From the NCBI GenBank assembly GCA_019694615.1, contig JAIBBP010000112.1, forward strand, positions 1 through 51,023: DNA of 51,023 nt. Reading direction: 5' to 3'. The stretch is from Microthrixaceae bacterium. GTDB lineage: Bacteria > Actinomycetota > Acidimicrobiia > Acidimicrobiales > Microtrichaceae. Positions 34,195 to 41,709 of the stretch are shown here, one piece after another; position 1 is the stretch's first letter; each line of letters opens with the position of its first letter. The translations under genes and the position numbers were made by a program. Below the pieces are notes generated by a model. It was not told the origin of the DNA. It worked only from the letters and a program-made list of their open reading frames with translations, and did no database searches.

Positions 34195-36902
34195 CGAAGC
34201 AGACCGATCCGAGCATCTGTCCCGTCGATGAACTCGTCATCGGAAGTCGCGTCATCAAGCCATCGCGACACGACGAGCGCGGACCTGGCGCACCCAGCGC
34301 CGTTCAACGCCTCCTCCAACTCGACAAGTCCGGGTTCGAGGTCTCGCTTGAAGCCGCGGATCTTCGGGATGACACGCTGGAGGACTCCAACGTCCAAGCT
34401 CAGCGTCGGATCGAGCAATCCCTTCGAGTTCGCTACAAACCGTTCGAGCTCAACGTGGGCCCGCTGACCAACTCCAATCCCGACGGACTGGAGGATCTCG
34501 CCGACGTCTACGAGGAATTCATGGTGACCGGCATCGGGCTCACGCACACAGATCCGATCCCACTCGCGAAATGGCACGGACCACGGCTGCACAGAACGGC
34601 TGCTCGGTCGATGATGGGCGTCAGAGATCGCGACAGACAGTTGGAGCACGTTCGCTCGATCGAGCACGCGCTCGGACAGGACCCGAGTGGTCTCATCGAC
34701 GTTGACCGTCCCGATCACGATCAGATTCGGCGGGAACGGGAGCGAGGGTGGCCACTCGTGACCGTTGTCCGGATTCGCTCCAGCGGAATAGAGCGGGATA
34801 GCTGTGATCTCCGATCCCGATCGTGCCTCCTCGATCGCCGAGAGGTACTCGGCGAGGTACTGCTCGACCGGCGCAAGGTTCATCTCGTCGAGCAGCACGA
34901 CGTGCAGCTGATCAAGGTTCCTCTCACACTGGCGAGCCACCTCGGCTAACCAGCCGGGCTCGAACCGATTGCTCAGCGGGTTGACCGATCCGAGCACTTC
35001 GGATTGGTCGATCCAGTCTGGTCGAACCGCGATTCGACGGAAGCGACCATTGCGCGTGTCGGCACCCAGCGCCGCGGCAAAGAGCCGCGCAATCGTGCTC
35101 TTCCCAGAGCCTGTCAACCCGGCCAGGATCACGAACGGCTTCGTCTTCGCCGCCACGAGCAGTCGGCGGACATCATCTGGATCGAAGTGCAGTTGCTGAG
35201 TGCAGAACTTGACCAGATGTGCGGCCAGCGCTTCCTCCCCTTCAGCGAGCGACCAGCGGTGGACGCGCTGGCTGTCGATATCTGTCAGCAGTCCGTCAGC
35301 CAGGCTGAGTGCTGACATCACGTCGCGGGAGTCAAGCGCGGACTCGGCCTCGGACAGTCGAAGTTCGAGCTCATCGATGGCGTCGGGATGGATCAGATCG
35401 CGTTCGAGATCGAGTGTCTCGTGGGCCAGGCGGATTCGTTCCTCAACCTCTTGACTTCGTTGATCCGCGATCGAGTCGAGTCGCTCCAGCGACCGCTGAA
35501 CAACGGATGAGTCAACCGGCTTCTCCGGCCGCGACGACAGCTCCTCGAGATACTCGGCGAGCTCAACCATCAAGCTGGCGGGTGCCCCGAATCGACCGAG
35601 GTCCCCGCGAACGCGTTCGAGCTCCCCGATGGCGTCCGCCCGACGGACTGTTCTCAGCTCGCGATCCAGGGCCTGAACGAGGCTCTCCGCATCGGCGTGT
35701 TGGCCCGACGAGAGAAGATGGGCGGCCTCGTCCAGCCGCTCCTCCCACTCCGCAGGGAGTGGCCCGGAGCTGGCTGCTGACCGAAACCTCGAGATCGTGC
35801 TGGCCACTACCTCACCGCGACGGCTCTGCTTGCGCTGATTCTCCAGCTGCTCGACCAAGGCCTCCGCACCCGCGACGTCGTGGTCGAGCAGCAGCAGCTC
35901 AATCTCGTCGCAATCGACGTCGACCGCTCGGAGCTTCGAGACACGGTCGAGCACCGAAATCTTCCGATCGTTCACTGCCTGAAGTGCCGGCACCTCAAGA
36001 CCCGTTGCTTCTGCCCACCCATCAATCAGCGTGGCGAGCCACGACAGCTCGGAGTCCTCCAGCCCGACCACGGCTTGGTCGAGCCGCTCAGCGGCTCGAC
36101 CCTGGGTTTCCACAGCGAGCAGATCGACCTCGTCTCCATCGCCGTCGGTATCAAGCACCGCTGCGAGCAGTACCGGTGCGAGCAGCCCGAGCTGCTCGGT
36201 GACGACCTCCGGTACCGACGCCACGGGGTCGGGCGTCTCCCGATCCACCCAAGGCTCCACCAACCGCTGCACCCCGACGACTTCGTTGACTCGAAGCACG
36301 CACTCGTTCGCCCGCTTGAGCATCTCGTTCCAGCGGCGCGAGTTCTCGTCGATGCCCTCGCGCTTCATCTCCTTCTCGTAGGAGCGTTCGTCGAACTCGA
36401 ACCGCTCAGCTCGGCGGTTTTCGTGGAGGGCAGAAACGACCGGTTGCAGCTCGCTCTGCAGGTAAGCCCACACGTCGCGTTCCGCAGGCAGCCTGCTTCT
36501 GCCATAGCTGTCGAGGCTGAGATGCTCATCGAGATCGTCGAGAAGCCTCCGGAGCCGTCGCCCTGCAGCGACCCAGGCTGCGGGTGGGACAGGCAGTCCC
36601 TGGTGCGACAGCGTCGTGATGCCCGCCATGGCGTCGCGAAGAGGCTGTGGAACGGTGTCTGGCAGGTTGAACGCGTGGCCGAGCGGCGGGGCACTCCCCG
36701 CTGTGACCACGAGCCACCAGTCCAACACGATCGCCGCGAGGTCGTCGCGTGCCATACGGGCGATGGTTCTTGAGGACGCCTCAACGGCCTCGGCTGGCTC
36801 TGGTGCTTCTGCCACGACTGCGGACAGGAGCTCAAACGCGTTGAGTGCCTCCGCTGACGTAACAGGATCGTCGCCGCGCACAATTCGAACGAACTCGTTC
36901 AC
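34191..36902 (-). CDS. McrB-like AAA+ ATPase with a long helical N-terminus, first gene of the defence-like operon
   Basis: A 903-residue protein (GTG start at 36902, GAGGGGA upstream). Residues 1-550 are mostly helical with long coiled-coil stretches (about 340-550) and show no recognised modified-base reader. The AAA+ core follows: Walker A AGLTGSGKS at 594-602, Walker B VVLLDEMN at 668-675, GTVNVDETT near 731 (sensor 1 region, as in McrB), and an arginine-rich lid. McrB proteins form hexamers that power a nuclease subunit, and the next gene encodes such a nuclease with a 4-bp overlap. No other gene precedes it on this strand for over 1 kb, so the operon promoter should lie just above 36902. 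Confidence 0.82.
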   Translation of the reverse strand: MNEFVRIVRGDDPVTSAEALNAFELLSAVVAEAPEPAEAVEASSRTIARMARDDLAAIVLDWWLVVTAGSAPPLGHAFNLPDTVPQPLRDAMAGITTLSHQGLPVPPAAWVAAGRRLRRLLDDLDEHLSLDSYGRSRLPAERDVWAYLQSELQPVVSALHENRRAERFEFDERSYEKEMKREGIDENSRRWNEMLKRANECVLRVNEVVGVQRLVEPWVDRETPDPVASVPEVVTEQLGLLAPVLLAAVLDTDGDGDEVDLLAVETQGRAAERLDQAVVGLEDSELSWLATLIDGWAEATGLEVPALQAVNDRKISVLDRVSKLRAVDVDCDEIELLLLDHDVAGAEALVEQLENQRKQSRRGEVVASTISRFRSAASSGPLPAEWEERLDEAAHLLSSGQHADAESLVQALDRELRTVRRADAIGELERVRGDLGRFGAPASLMVELAEYLEELSSRPEKPVDSSVVQRSLERLDSIADQRSQEVEERIRLAHETLDLERDLIHPDAIDELELRLSEAESALDSRDVMSALSLADGLLTDIDSQRVHRWSLAEGEEALAAHLVKFCTQQLHFDPDDVRRLLVAAKTKPFVILAGLTGSGKSTIARLFAAALGADTRNGRFRRIAVRPDWIDQSEVLGSVNPLSNRFEPGWLAEVARQCERNLDQLHVVLLDEMNLAPVEQYLAEYLSAIEEARSGSEITAIPLYSAGANPDNGHEWPPSLPFPPNLIVIGTVNVDETTRVLSERVLDRANVLQLSVAISDAHHRPSSRSVQPWSVPFREWDRICVREPDAGHHEFLVDVGEILQSVGIGVGQRAHVELERFVANSKGLLDPTLSLDVGVLQRVIPKIRGFKRDLEPGLVELEEALNGAGCARSALVVSRWLDDATSDDEFIDGTDARIGLLR

Positions 36903-37008
36903 TTCCCCTCACTCTCCTCGCCGGAGCCCGTCCAGAAGAGTCTGGGCCCACCGACGGATATCCGGGCTCAGAGATACCACAGGGCTGTGACAAGGGGACC
37001 CAGATACC

Positions 37009-37104
37009 CCGGCTACAGCACCGGACCGGGGCACCCCCGAAGTTGCGCTCGGTTCACGCCGCCTTCGGCCGGGGGAGGCGTCCGTGAACCTAGCTTGTAG
37101 CCGG
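37009..37104. repeat. Nested inverted repeats upstream of the defence operon
   Basis: Outer arms are CCGGCTACA (37009-37017) and TGTAGCCGG (37096-37104). Middle arms are GGTTCACG (37051-37058) and CGTGAACC (37083-37090). Inner arms are CGCCT (37060-37064) and AGGCG (37076-37080). All are perfect and nested, so the strand could fold into one long hairpin. It lies between the operon start and the decayed transposase gene and could be a mobile-element end, an RNA structure or a terminator. Confidence 0.5.
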
Positions 37105-37249
37105 TCCGCCACACGCGCTGGCGCGTGTCGCGTTGATCGACGGGTGGCCCCATTGCCCATCGATCCCCGAAACGCTCGTGACGATCAAGCGCCCCGAGCG
37201 GCTCTCGGTCCCTCACGGAGACAACAATGCAGAACCCGACGAGTTCCGA

Positions 37250-37845
37250 GACCAGATCGCCGCACGGGCCGCTACGCCATGCGCCGCACCCAAGGCTGGA
37301 CCGAAAAGAAGCGATCTGGGGAACGTGTCGAGCGATACGAAGGCCCCGCCGAAGCCGGGATCGTTCGCTACCCACTCAAACCCGCACTCGATGCTCTACC
37401 CCGACGACGTGCCGTTGAACCTGAACCCGCCGGACCCCTCAACCGCACCGTCGTGTTGCTCTCAACGCACCATCGAGGTGCCCGAAGAAGCCCAAGGCAA
37501 GCTGCGCCAGAAGTACCGGTGGGGATCCGACGACTGGATTCGCGACTACGCGCGACGCACCTACGTCGAAGCCTGGTTCGGTGAGCTGCGCAACCCGGCG
37601 CTCGGCGCGCTCGCCCGCGCAAGTTCTGCATCGTCGGGATTATCAAGGTCACCCTGATGCTGGCCGCGCTCGTCGCCGCGTCCAACGCCCGACGCCTCGC
37701 GAACTGGGCTCAACGAACCGGTATCGAATCAGATGACTCCGCCATCGCCCCGGTCAGCGACGACGACTGGGCATTCGAAGAGCTCAACCCGGCGGACACG
37801 AGCCGCACCGACCCGCCGGCACCGGTCATCCCAATCCGCATCTGA
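37250..37845 (+). pseudogene. Degenerate transposase-like gene with two frameshifts
   Basis: Three successive frames together make one recognisable C-terminal region. First comes RVERYEGPAEAGIVRYPLKP, then a shift near 37380 to HSMLYPDDVPLNLN, CCSQRTIEVP and RQKYRWGSDDWIRDYARRTY with VEAWFGELRNP. A second shift near 37612 leads to RKFCIVGIIKVTLMLAALVA and SNARRLANW, ending with TGA at 37843-37845. The ARRT-VE-FG-LKNP pattern followed by a hydrophobic helix and NLR-like ending is typical of a DDE-type transposase family. The N-terminal part is missing or unrecognisable. It lies next to the first tRNA-Met repeat and shows that a further mobile element sat to the left of it. Confidence 0.6.
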
Positions 37846-37871
37846 GCCCGGCCCGCCGGGCCAACACCCAT

Positions 37872-37903
37872 GCCCCGGAACGCCTCGACGAGGTGACCGG
37901 GGC
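37872..37903 (+). terminator. Intrinsic terminator after the transposase remnant
   Basis: GCCCCGG (37872-37878) pairs with CCGGGGC (37897-37903) and is followed by TTCTTC. It lies 27 bases after the stop of the remnant and about 135 bases before the first tRNA-Met repeat, comparable to the hairpins found before the other two repeats. Confidence 0.6.
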
Positions 37904-38037
37904 TTCTTCATGTCTGGCGACAGGTCGACCCGGACCTCACCGCGGCGATCGAGCCCCGGATCTGGCCCCGAACGCCACGACACCCCGCACGAGGCGGGGT
38001 TTCGTGAACAGTGCGGGCCCACTTTCGTGAACCCTCT

Positions 38038-38081
38038 TGGTGGCGGGGCAAGATTTGAACCTGCGACCTTCGGGTTATGAG
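38038..38081 (-). repeat. att site 1: tRNA-Met(CAU) 3' half copy
   Basis: On the minus strand these 44 bases read from the anticodon loop CTCATAA through the T arm (GCAGG-TTCAAAT) to the GCCACCA end, i.e. tRNA positions 32-76. Compared with the two other copies (44567 and 50703) it has one base missing and one G-to-A change in the acceptor/T-stem part, so it would make a poor tRNA. The 5' half of a tRNA is not on its right. This is the footprint left by tyrosine-integrase insertion into a tRNA gene. Confidence 0.88.
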
Positions 38082-38479
38082 TCCGACGAGCCTCGTGCCG
38101 GGCGGTGCCGTCGAGTGCCCTTCTGCCCTGTGTTTTCGGGGGTTTCGGCCTCTGGCGGTGCCGTCTCGTTCCGGCCCGTTCCGCCGGTTTCTACCGGATC
38201 TGGCAGAAGATCTGGCAGACGTCGCGATGCAGGATCAGTGTCGAGCAGGTGGGCGTTGGAGGCTACCGAGCCGTTCAGCGGGTACACATGGACGATCCCC
38301 TCGTCAGTGATGTCGACGACGACCGCAACCGCGACCGCAGCTCCCGAGCCGGCGACGATGTGCCGCCCGGGGACGATGCGGGATGGGTCAGGGGCCTGGT
38401 CGAGGAACGTCCAGGGGAGGCCGGTCTCGTCCATCGTCTGTAGATCGATGCGCAGGTCGACGTCGACAGTGGTGGCCAT
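38075..38479 (-). CDS. Small protein B of a two-gene module of unknown function (copy 1)
   Basis: A 134-residue protein with ATG at 38479 and GAGGAG eight bases upstream, starting 16 bases after the stop of protein A. Residues 1-85 are conserved with the second copy at 44605: DLRIDLQTMDETGLPWTFLD, PDPSRIVPGRHIVAGSG, VVVDITDEGIVHV and SNAHLL. The remaining 50 residues (RLPDLLPDP onward, rich in Gly, Pro and Arg) are encoded by the presumed integrase arm repeats. The TAA stop (38075-38077) lies inside att site 1, in the tRNA anticodon loop. I do not recognise the family. Pairing with A suggests a toxin-antitoxin or regulatory pair, which is inference only. Confidence 0.6.
   Translation of the reverse strand: MATTVDVDLRIDLQTMDETGLPWTFLDQAPDPSRIVPGRHIVAGSGAAVAVAVVVDITDEGIVHVYPLNGSVASNAHLLDTDPASRRLPDLLPDPVETGGTGRNETAPPEAETPENTGQKGTRRHRPARGSSDS
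38197..38220. repeat. Paired direct repeats, presumed integrase arm sites of element A
   Basis: GATCTGGCAG occurs at 38197-38206 and 38209-38218, a 12-bp period. The first begins 116 bases right of the att core. The same pair at the same distance occurs beside att site 2 (44727-44750). Such paired sites next to a core are what tyrosine integrases use as arm sites. Confidence 0.6.
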
Positions 38480-38495
38480 GACACATTCTCCTCGG

Positions 38496-38888
38496 TCAGT
38501 CGCTCTCATGGTACGGGTTGGTTCGCTCGACATGTTCGGCAGTCCGAAGCTTGTCGATCCAGAGGTCGAGGTCACCGCCGAACGCGAGCGTGACATGGGG
38601 TGTGCGGAAGGTGGGCACGATCTGGAACCCGACCTCCTCGAGCACCGACGGCCGGTAGAGGCGCAGGACCGGGAACCGTTCGAGTCGATCGGCGGCGAGG
38701 TCTTCGACATCGGTCTCGTTGCGGGCGAAGAAGCCCGACAATCCCCAACGGTCCCAGCCTGGGTAGCGGCGTCTGAACTCCTCAGCCTGCAGACGCGATG
38801 AACCCTCGATCAGATCGTCGGCCCGCACCACGATGACGGCATCAGCCGGCAGCGGAGCCCGCCGAATTCGAGGCACTCGTTCGACCAC
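38496..38888 (-). CDS. Protein A of the two-gene module (copy 1), unknown function
   Basis: A 130-residue protein starting at GTG 38888. Conserved blocks shared with the damaged second copy are ERVPRIRR with a following hydrophobic strand (DAVIVVRADD), FRRRYPGWDRWGLSGFFA, VPTFRTPHVTLAF near residues 90-102 and the C-terminal RTNPYHESD. The alternating strands suggest a small alpha/beta fold. Proteins with this pattern occur in many actinobacteria, but I know of no tested function. It precedes protein B on the minus strand with a 16-base gap, so they form an operon just inside the left end of element A. The sequence is intact. Confidence 0.65.
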   Translation of the reverse strand: MVERVPRIRRAPLPADAVIVVRADDLIEGSSRLQAEEFRRRYPGWDRWGLSGFFARNETDVEDLAADRLERFPVLRLYRPSVLEEVGFQIVPTFRTPHVTLAFGGDLDLWIDKLRTAEHVERTNPYHESD

Positions 38889-39096
38889 CGACCCAGCATG
38901 ACATCAGGCACCGACAGCGGCGCACAGCGCAGCGCCGGCCAGCCGCCCCGACAAGCGCCTGGCAACCGCCTAGACCCGCCGGGTCGACGCGGTGCGGTCG
39001 CTGACCTTCGGTGCCGGCTCGTAGACGTGACGCAGGTCGGTGATCGTGGTGCGATCGGGGTCCGACGCATTCCGTCGCCCGCGACTTGGCGTTGCG

Positions 39097-39450
39097 CTAC
39101 AGCGTCGTGTTGACGCCGGGCGTGCCGTCGGCGTGGGTGAACTCGACGAACTCCGCGTCGGTGTCGATGCGGACGTTGTGACCCGGACGGAGGCAGTAGG
39201 CCTGCCCCGCCGACAGCTTCTCCGTAGCGCCGTCCGTGTAGCGAACGGTGCAATTGCCCTTGAGGACGTAACCCCAGTGGGGCTCCTGGCACGCTCCGTC
39301 GGGAAGGTCGGCGAACATCTCGGCGGTGTCGAGCCCGGCCTTCCACTGCTCGAGGGCGATGATCATCCCGCCGTCCACGGCGCGGTTCTGCTGGCCGACG
39401 CCGTCCTCCTTGAACGCAATCTCGGTGTTGTCGCGAGTGAAAGTGCTCAT
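39097..39450 (-). CDS. Cupin-fold protein divergent from a MerR regulator
   Basis: A 117-residue single-domain cupin with GGAGG upstream of the ATG at 39450. The barrel shows EPHWGYVLKGNCTVRY (first cupin motif, partial, one His) near residues 56-72, GQAYCLRPGHNVRI, and DAEFVEFTHADG as the second motif. Cys residues precede each motif (GACQEPHW and AYCLRPG), which could bind a metal. The gene is transcribed away from a MerR-family gene across two palindromes and is therefore its likely target. The ligand is unknown; metal or oxidant binding fits the regulator type. No defect is seen. Confidence 0.75.
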   Translation of the reverse strand: MSTFTRDNTEIAFKEDGVGQQNRAVDGGMIIALEQWKAGLDTAEMFADLPDGACQEPHWGYVLKGNCTVRYTDGATEKLSAGQAYCLRPGHNVRIDTDAEFVEFTHADGTPGVNTTL

Positions 39451-39503
39451 CTGAATCCTCCTTCGGTTGGGACCGTCACCCGGTCCTTTCGACGACCGTA
39501 AGC

Positions 39504-39552
39504 CTTGAACTCGAATGCAAGGTCAAGCCCTTGACCCTGTACCAGGGTGCAA
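39504..39552. promoter_or_regulatory. Two MerR-type operator palindromes between cupin and MerR genes
   Basis: CTTGAAC (39504-39510) faces GGTCAAG (39521-39527), one mismatch between arms. TTGACCCTG (39531-39539) faces CAGGGTGCAA (39543-39552) around TAC, a near-perfect palindrome. MerR regulators bind such dyads within long-spacer promoters. The two sites may serve the cupin and merR transcripts respectively. Confidence 0.55.
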
Positions 39553-39569
39553 GGTTTAGGCTTGGCGGT

Positions 39570-40016
39570 GTGAGGATCTCCGAGCTTGCCGAGCGTGTGG
39601 GTGTGGCCACCTCGACCGTTCGCTTCTACGAGCGAGTCGGGTTGCTGGCCGGGCCGGCCCGCACCGCGTCGGGCTACCGCGACTACGACGACGCGGACGC
39701 AGCGCGTCTGCTCTTCATCGCTCGTTCGCGGCGGATGGGCCTTAGCTGTGAGCAGATCATCGAGCTGCTCCCGATCTGGGACGGCTCCAACTGCGCCGGC
39801 GCGCAGGAACGAGTCCGCCAGCTCATCGCTGACAAACAGCACGAGATCGCGGCGCGAATCGCGGAGCTCGAGGAGTTCGCTTCGCAGGTCGAGATCGTGG
39901 AGGCCGGGCTCGAGGCGTCACCGCCGCCCCCCTCATGCCGCACGGACCTGTCCTGTTGCGTGCCCGAGACCGACACCGTGCCCCATCTCCTGGAGCTGGG
40001 AGCGAAGCGGAGATGA
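39570..40016 (+). CDS. MerR-family regulator with metal-sensor-like cysteines
   Basis: A 148-residue MerR regulator starting at GTG 39570 (VRISELAERVGVATSTVRFY, the winged helix-turn-helix). The dimerisation helix is preceded by DGSNC (Cys75) and the C-terminus carries SCRTDLSCC (three cysteines near residues 127-135). The Cys75 position matches the helix-start cysteine of heavy-metal sensors such as MerR, and the C-terminal cysteines could complete a thiolate site; CueR-like or mercury-like sensing is possible. It is divergent from the cupin gene. No metal pump or reductase is next to it, which is odd for such sensors. Nearby sequence to 40080 shows no gene. Confidence 0.8.
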   Translation: MRISELAERVGVATSTVRFYERVGLLAGPARTASGYRDYDDADAARLLFIARSRRMGLSCEQIIELLPIWDGSNCAGAQERVRQLIADKQHEIAARIAELEEFASQVEIVEAGLEASPPPPSCRTDLSCCVPETDTVPHLLELGAKRR

Positions 40017-40079
40017 ACCAGCTGCAGGCGCAGGGCGAGGCCTGGAACATCGTCCGCGGGCGGCGGGGGCGGCGCTCGG

Positions 40080-40844
40080 TCAGAGCGAAACGAAGCGGTC
40101 GGCGAGGGCGGCAAGGACCGGGTCGGTGATGGCCCGGCGCCGGTAGGGGAACGCGAGCGCGAGCTCGGCGGCGTCGGCCACGGCGATGTGATGCCCGTGT
40201 CCGCCAGAATCGCCGGGGCTCACGGTCAGTCCGTCGGCATCGAAGACGAACTGGATGGCGCCGAACGGAAAATGCAGCACCCAACTATCCGGAGGTTGCT
40301 GGGGCGAGCGGACCCAGCCGCGGAGCACAGGTGACGCGAAGCGCCACATGATCTCGAGGTCCGCCGACGGGATCGTGAAGGTCGTCCCGACCGCTCGAGC
40401 GATGTCGTCGCCGTGAGCGAGCAACTCGCCGAGCAGGTTGCCCCACCCGCCAGCCATCGTTATGGGCTGCCCGGCGTGGAACGGGAACTCCTGGGTCGGC
40501 TCGATGAGCGCGACGACGGTGTCGAGGAAAGCGAGCTGCTCCTCGATCGAGACGACCGCCGCCGGAGCATCGACGCCCAGCGTTTCGATGTCGCGGGCGT
40601 TGCTCGTTGCCACCTCGGCCGGAGTGGCTGCCCGTTGACGATCGACGGTGTAGCGCAAGAACACCGACTGGACATGGGCGACGACTTCGCCGACCGTCCA
40701 AGACGACGACGGTGCAGGCGCCGCCAACTGCTGCGCGTCCAGATCGTTCACCACCGCGACGAATCTCTTCGTGTGGACCCGCACGAGTTCGAGGCCCTCG
40801 ACATGGGCACGCTCCAGCGTCATCGCTCCCGTGAGCTCGGTCAT
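40080..40844 (-). CDS. Mycothiol-dependent maleylpyruvate isomerase-family protein
   Basis: A 254-residue protein with a DinB-like N-terminal bundle (residues 1-170: SSSWTVGEVVAHVQSVFLRY, GNLLGELLAHGDDIARAVG with conserved His and Asp) and a C-terminal SCP2-like domain ending FPYRRRAITDPVLAAL. I chose the ATG at 40844, seven bases after AGGGG; another ATG six bases upstream lies directly on that site. It is divergent from a PadR repressor gene and shares a region with two operator-like repeats, so it is the likely PadR target. Relatives in the window are the gene at 464-1180 and the fragment at 25995. The substrate is unknown. Confidence 0.7.
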   Translation of the reverse strand: MTELTGAMTLERAHVEGLELVRVHTKRFVAVVNDLDAQQLAAPAPSSSWTVGEVVAHVQSVFLRYTVDRQRAATPAEVATSNARDIETLGVDAPAAVVSIEEQLAFLDTVVALIEPTQEFPFHAGQPITMAGGWGNLLGELLAHGDDIARAVGTTFTIPSADLEIMWRFASPVLRGWVRSPQQPPDSWVLHFPFGAIQFVFDADGLTVSPGDSGGHGHHIAVADAAELALAFPYRRRAITDPVLAALADRFVSL

Positions 40845-40867
40845 CGCCATCCCCCTGTCGCCATTTG

Positions 40868-40907
40868 CTCCGAACCGGAGTACCTGTAACTCTACTCCGG
40901 TTCGGAG
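40868..40907. promoter_or_regulatory. Perfect 15-bp inverted repeat in the PadR/isomerase promoter
   Basis: CTCCGAACCGGAGTA (40868-40882) and TACTCCGGTTCGGAG (40893-40907) are exact reverse complements around 10 bases. Each arm is itself a dyad (CTCCG-AAC-CGGAG), so there are two potential dimer sites in opposite orientation. Their location between the divergent PadR and isomerase genes makes them likely PadR operators. Confidence 0.75.
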
Positions 40908-40920
40908 TAGAGTCAATGGA

Positions 40921-41622
40921 GTGGCACTCACTTCAACGTCCTACGCCATCCTCGGCCTTCTCGACATCCGAGAGTGGTCCGCCTACGAGCTCACCCAACA
41001 GGCCCGCCGCTCGCTCGCCTTCATCTGGCCGATGTCCGAGACCCAGCTCTACGCCGAACCCAAACGACTCGCCACCGAAGGCCTGATCACCATCACCGCC
41101 GGGCGCGCCGGGCCCCAGAGAACCCGCCAACAGCTCCGGATCACCGAGAAAGGGCGCCGCGCCCTGCGGGTCTGGCTCGCCACCGAACCCTCCGCGCCCC
41201 GACTCCAGATGGAGGTCCTGCTCAGAACCCTCCTCGCGACCTCGGGCGACAAGGCAGATCTCCTCGCCGCGCTCACAGCCTCCCGATGCTCGGTGCAAGC
41301 CACCTACGACGAGGGCATGGAACTCGTCGCCGCCTACGACGCCGGTGACAACCCGTTCCCCGAGCGCCTCCACGCCAACATCCTGTGGATGACCTACACC
41401 CACGACCTACTCGTCCTCACGCTCCGGTGGATCGACTTCGCCACCGCGGAGGTTCAACGCTGGGACGACGCCCACCACGACCACAGCCCCGACGCCGCCC
41501 AGGCGCTGATCCGGTCGATGCTCAACGACAGGACCCGAACCGGCCACCCAACCCTCCTCCTCTCCCCTGCCGAGGACCCGCCTGACCGACAGAACACCGA
41601 CACCGACAACAGCCGCTCCTGA
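40921..41622 (+). CDS. PadR-family transcriptional repressor
   Basis: A 233-residue PadR protein starting at GTG 40921. The winged helix opens with TSYAILGLLDIREWSAYELT, the classic PadR N-terminus, and continues with SETQLYAEPKRLATEGLI (recognition helix and wing). The C-terminal half is the helical dimerisation and effector region (EVLLRTLLATSGDKADLLAAL) and ends in a hydrophilic tail. The start is 13 bases after the second operator arm, so the mRNA leader is very short. It should repress itself and the divergent isomerase-family gene until an aromatic or other ligand binds. Confidence 0.85.
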   Translation: MALTSTSYAILGLLDIREWSAYELTQQARRSLAFIWPMSETQLYAEPKRLATEGLITITAGRAGPQRTRQQLRITEKGRRALRVWLATEPSAPRLQMEVLLRTLLATSGDKADLLAALTASRCSVQATYDEGMELVAAYDAGDNPFPERLHANILWMTYTHDLLVLTLRWIDFATAEVQRWDDAHHDHSPDAAQALIRSMLNDRTRTGHPTLLLSPAEDPPDRQNTDTDNSRS

Positions 41623-41677
41623 GCCCAGGCCCGTTCGTCGACGAGTCCCCGCTCCGCACGAGAGGTCAAAGGTTGTC

Positions 41678-41709
41678 ACCTAGGTTGACTAGGTATAGCG
41701 TGCCTAGGT
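41678..41709 (+). promoter_or_regulatory. Promoter and dyad directly before the second PadR gene
   Basis: ACCTAG (41678-41683) and CTAGGT (41689-41694) form a 6-5-6 dyad, with another CCTAGGT at 41703-41709 touching the ATG. A TATAGC hexamer at 41694-41699 would place the transcript start within a few bases of the ATG, so the mRNA may be nearly leaderless. Autoregulation by the PadR protein is inferred. Confidence 0.5.

Noticed and set aside
26258..36902. Classical DISARM or classical McrBC
   Set aside because: No DUF1998 proteins (DrmA/DrmB) or methylase for DISARM; extra SNF2 and SF1 helicases and a very long helical AAA+ N-terminus do not fit plain McrBC.
40013..40129. Small ORF overlapping the merR stop (ATGA), starting MNQLQAQGEAWNIV
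   Set aside because: Mostly Arg/Gly low-complexity after 14 residues and antisense to the isomerase-family gene; the overlap alone is weak evidence.
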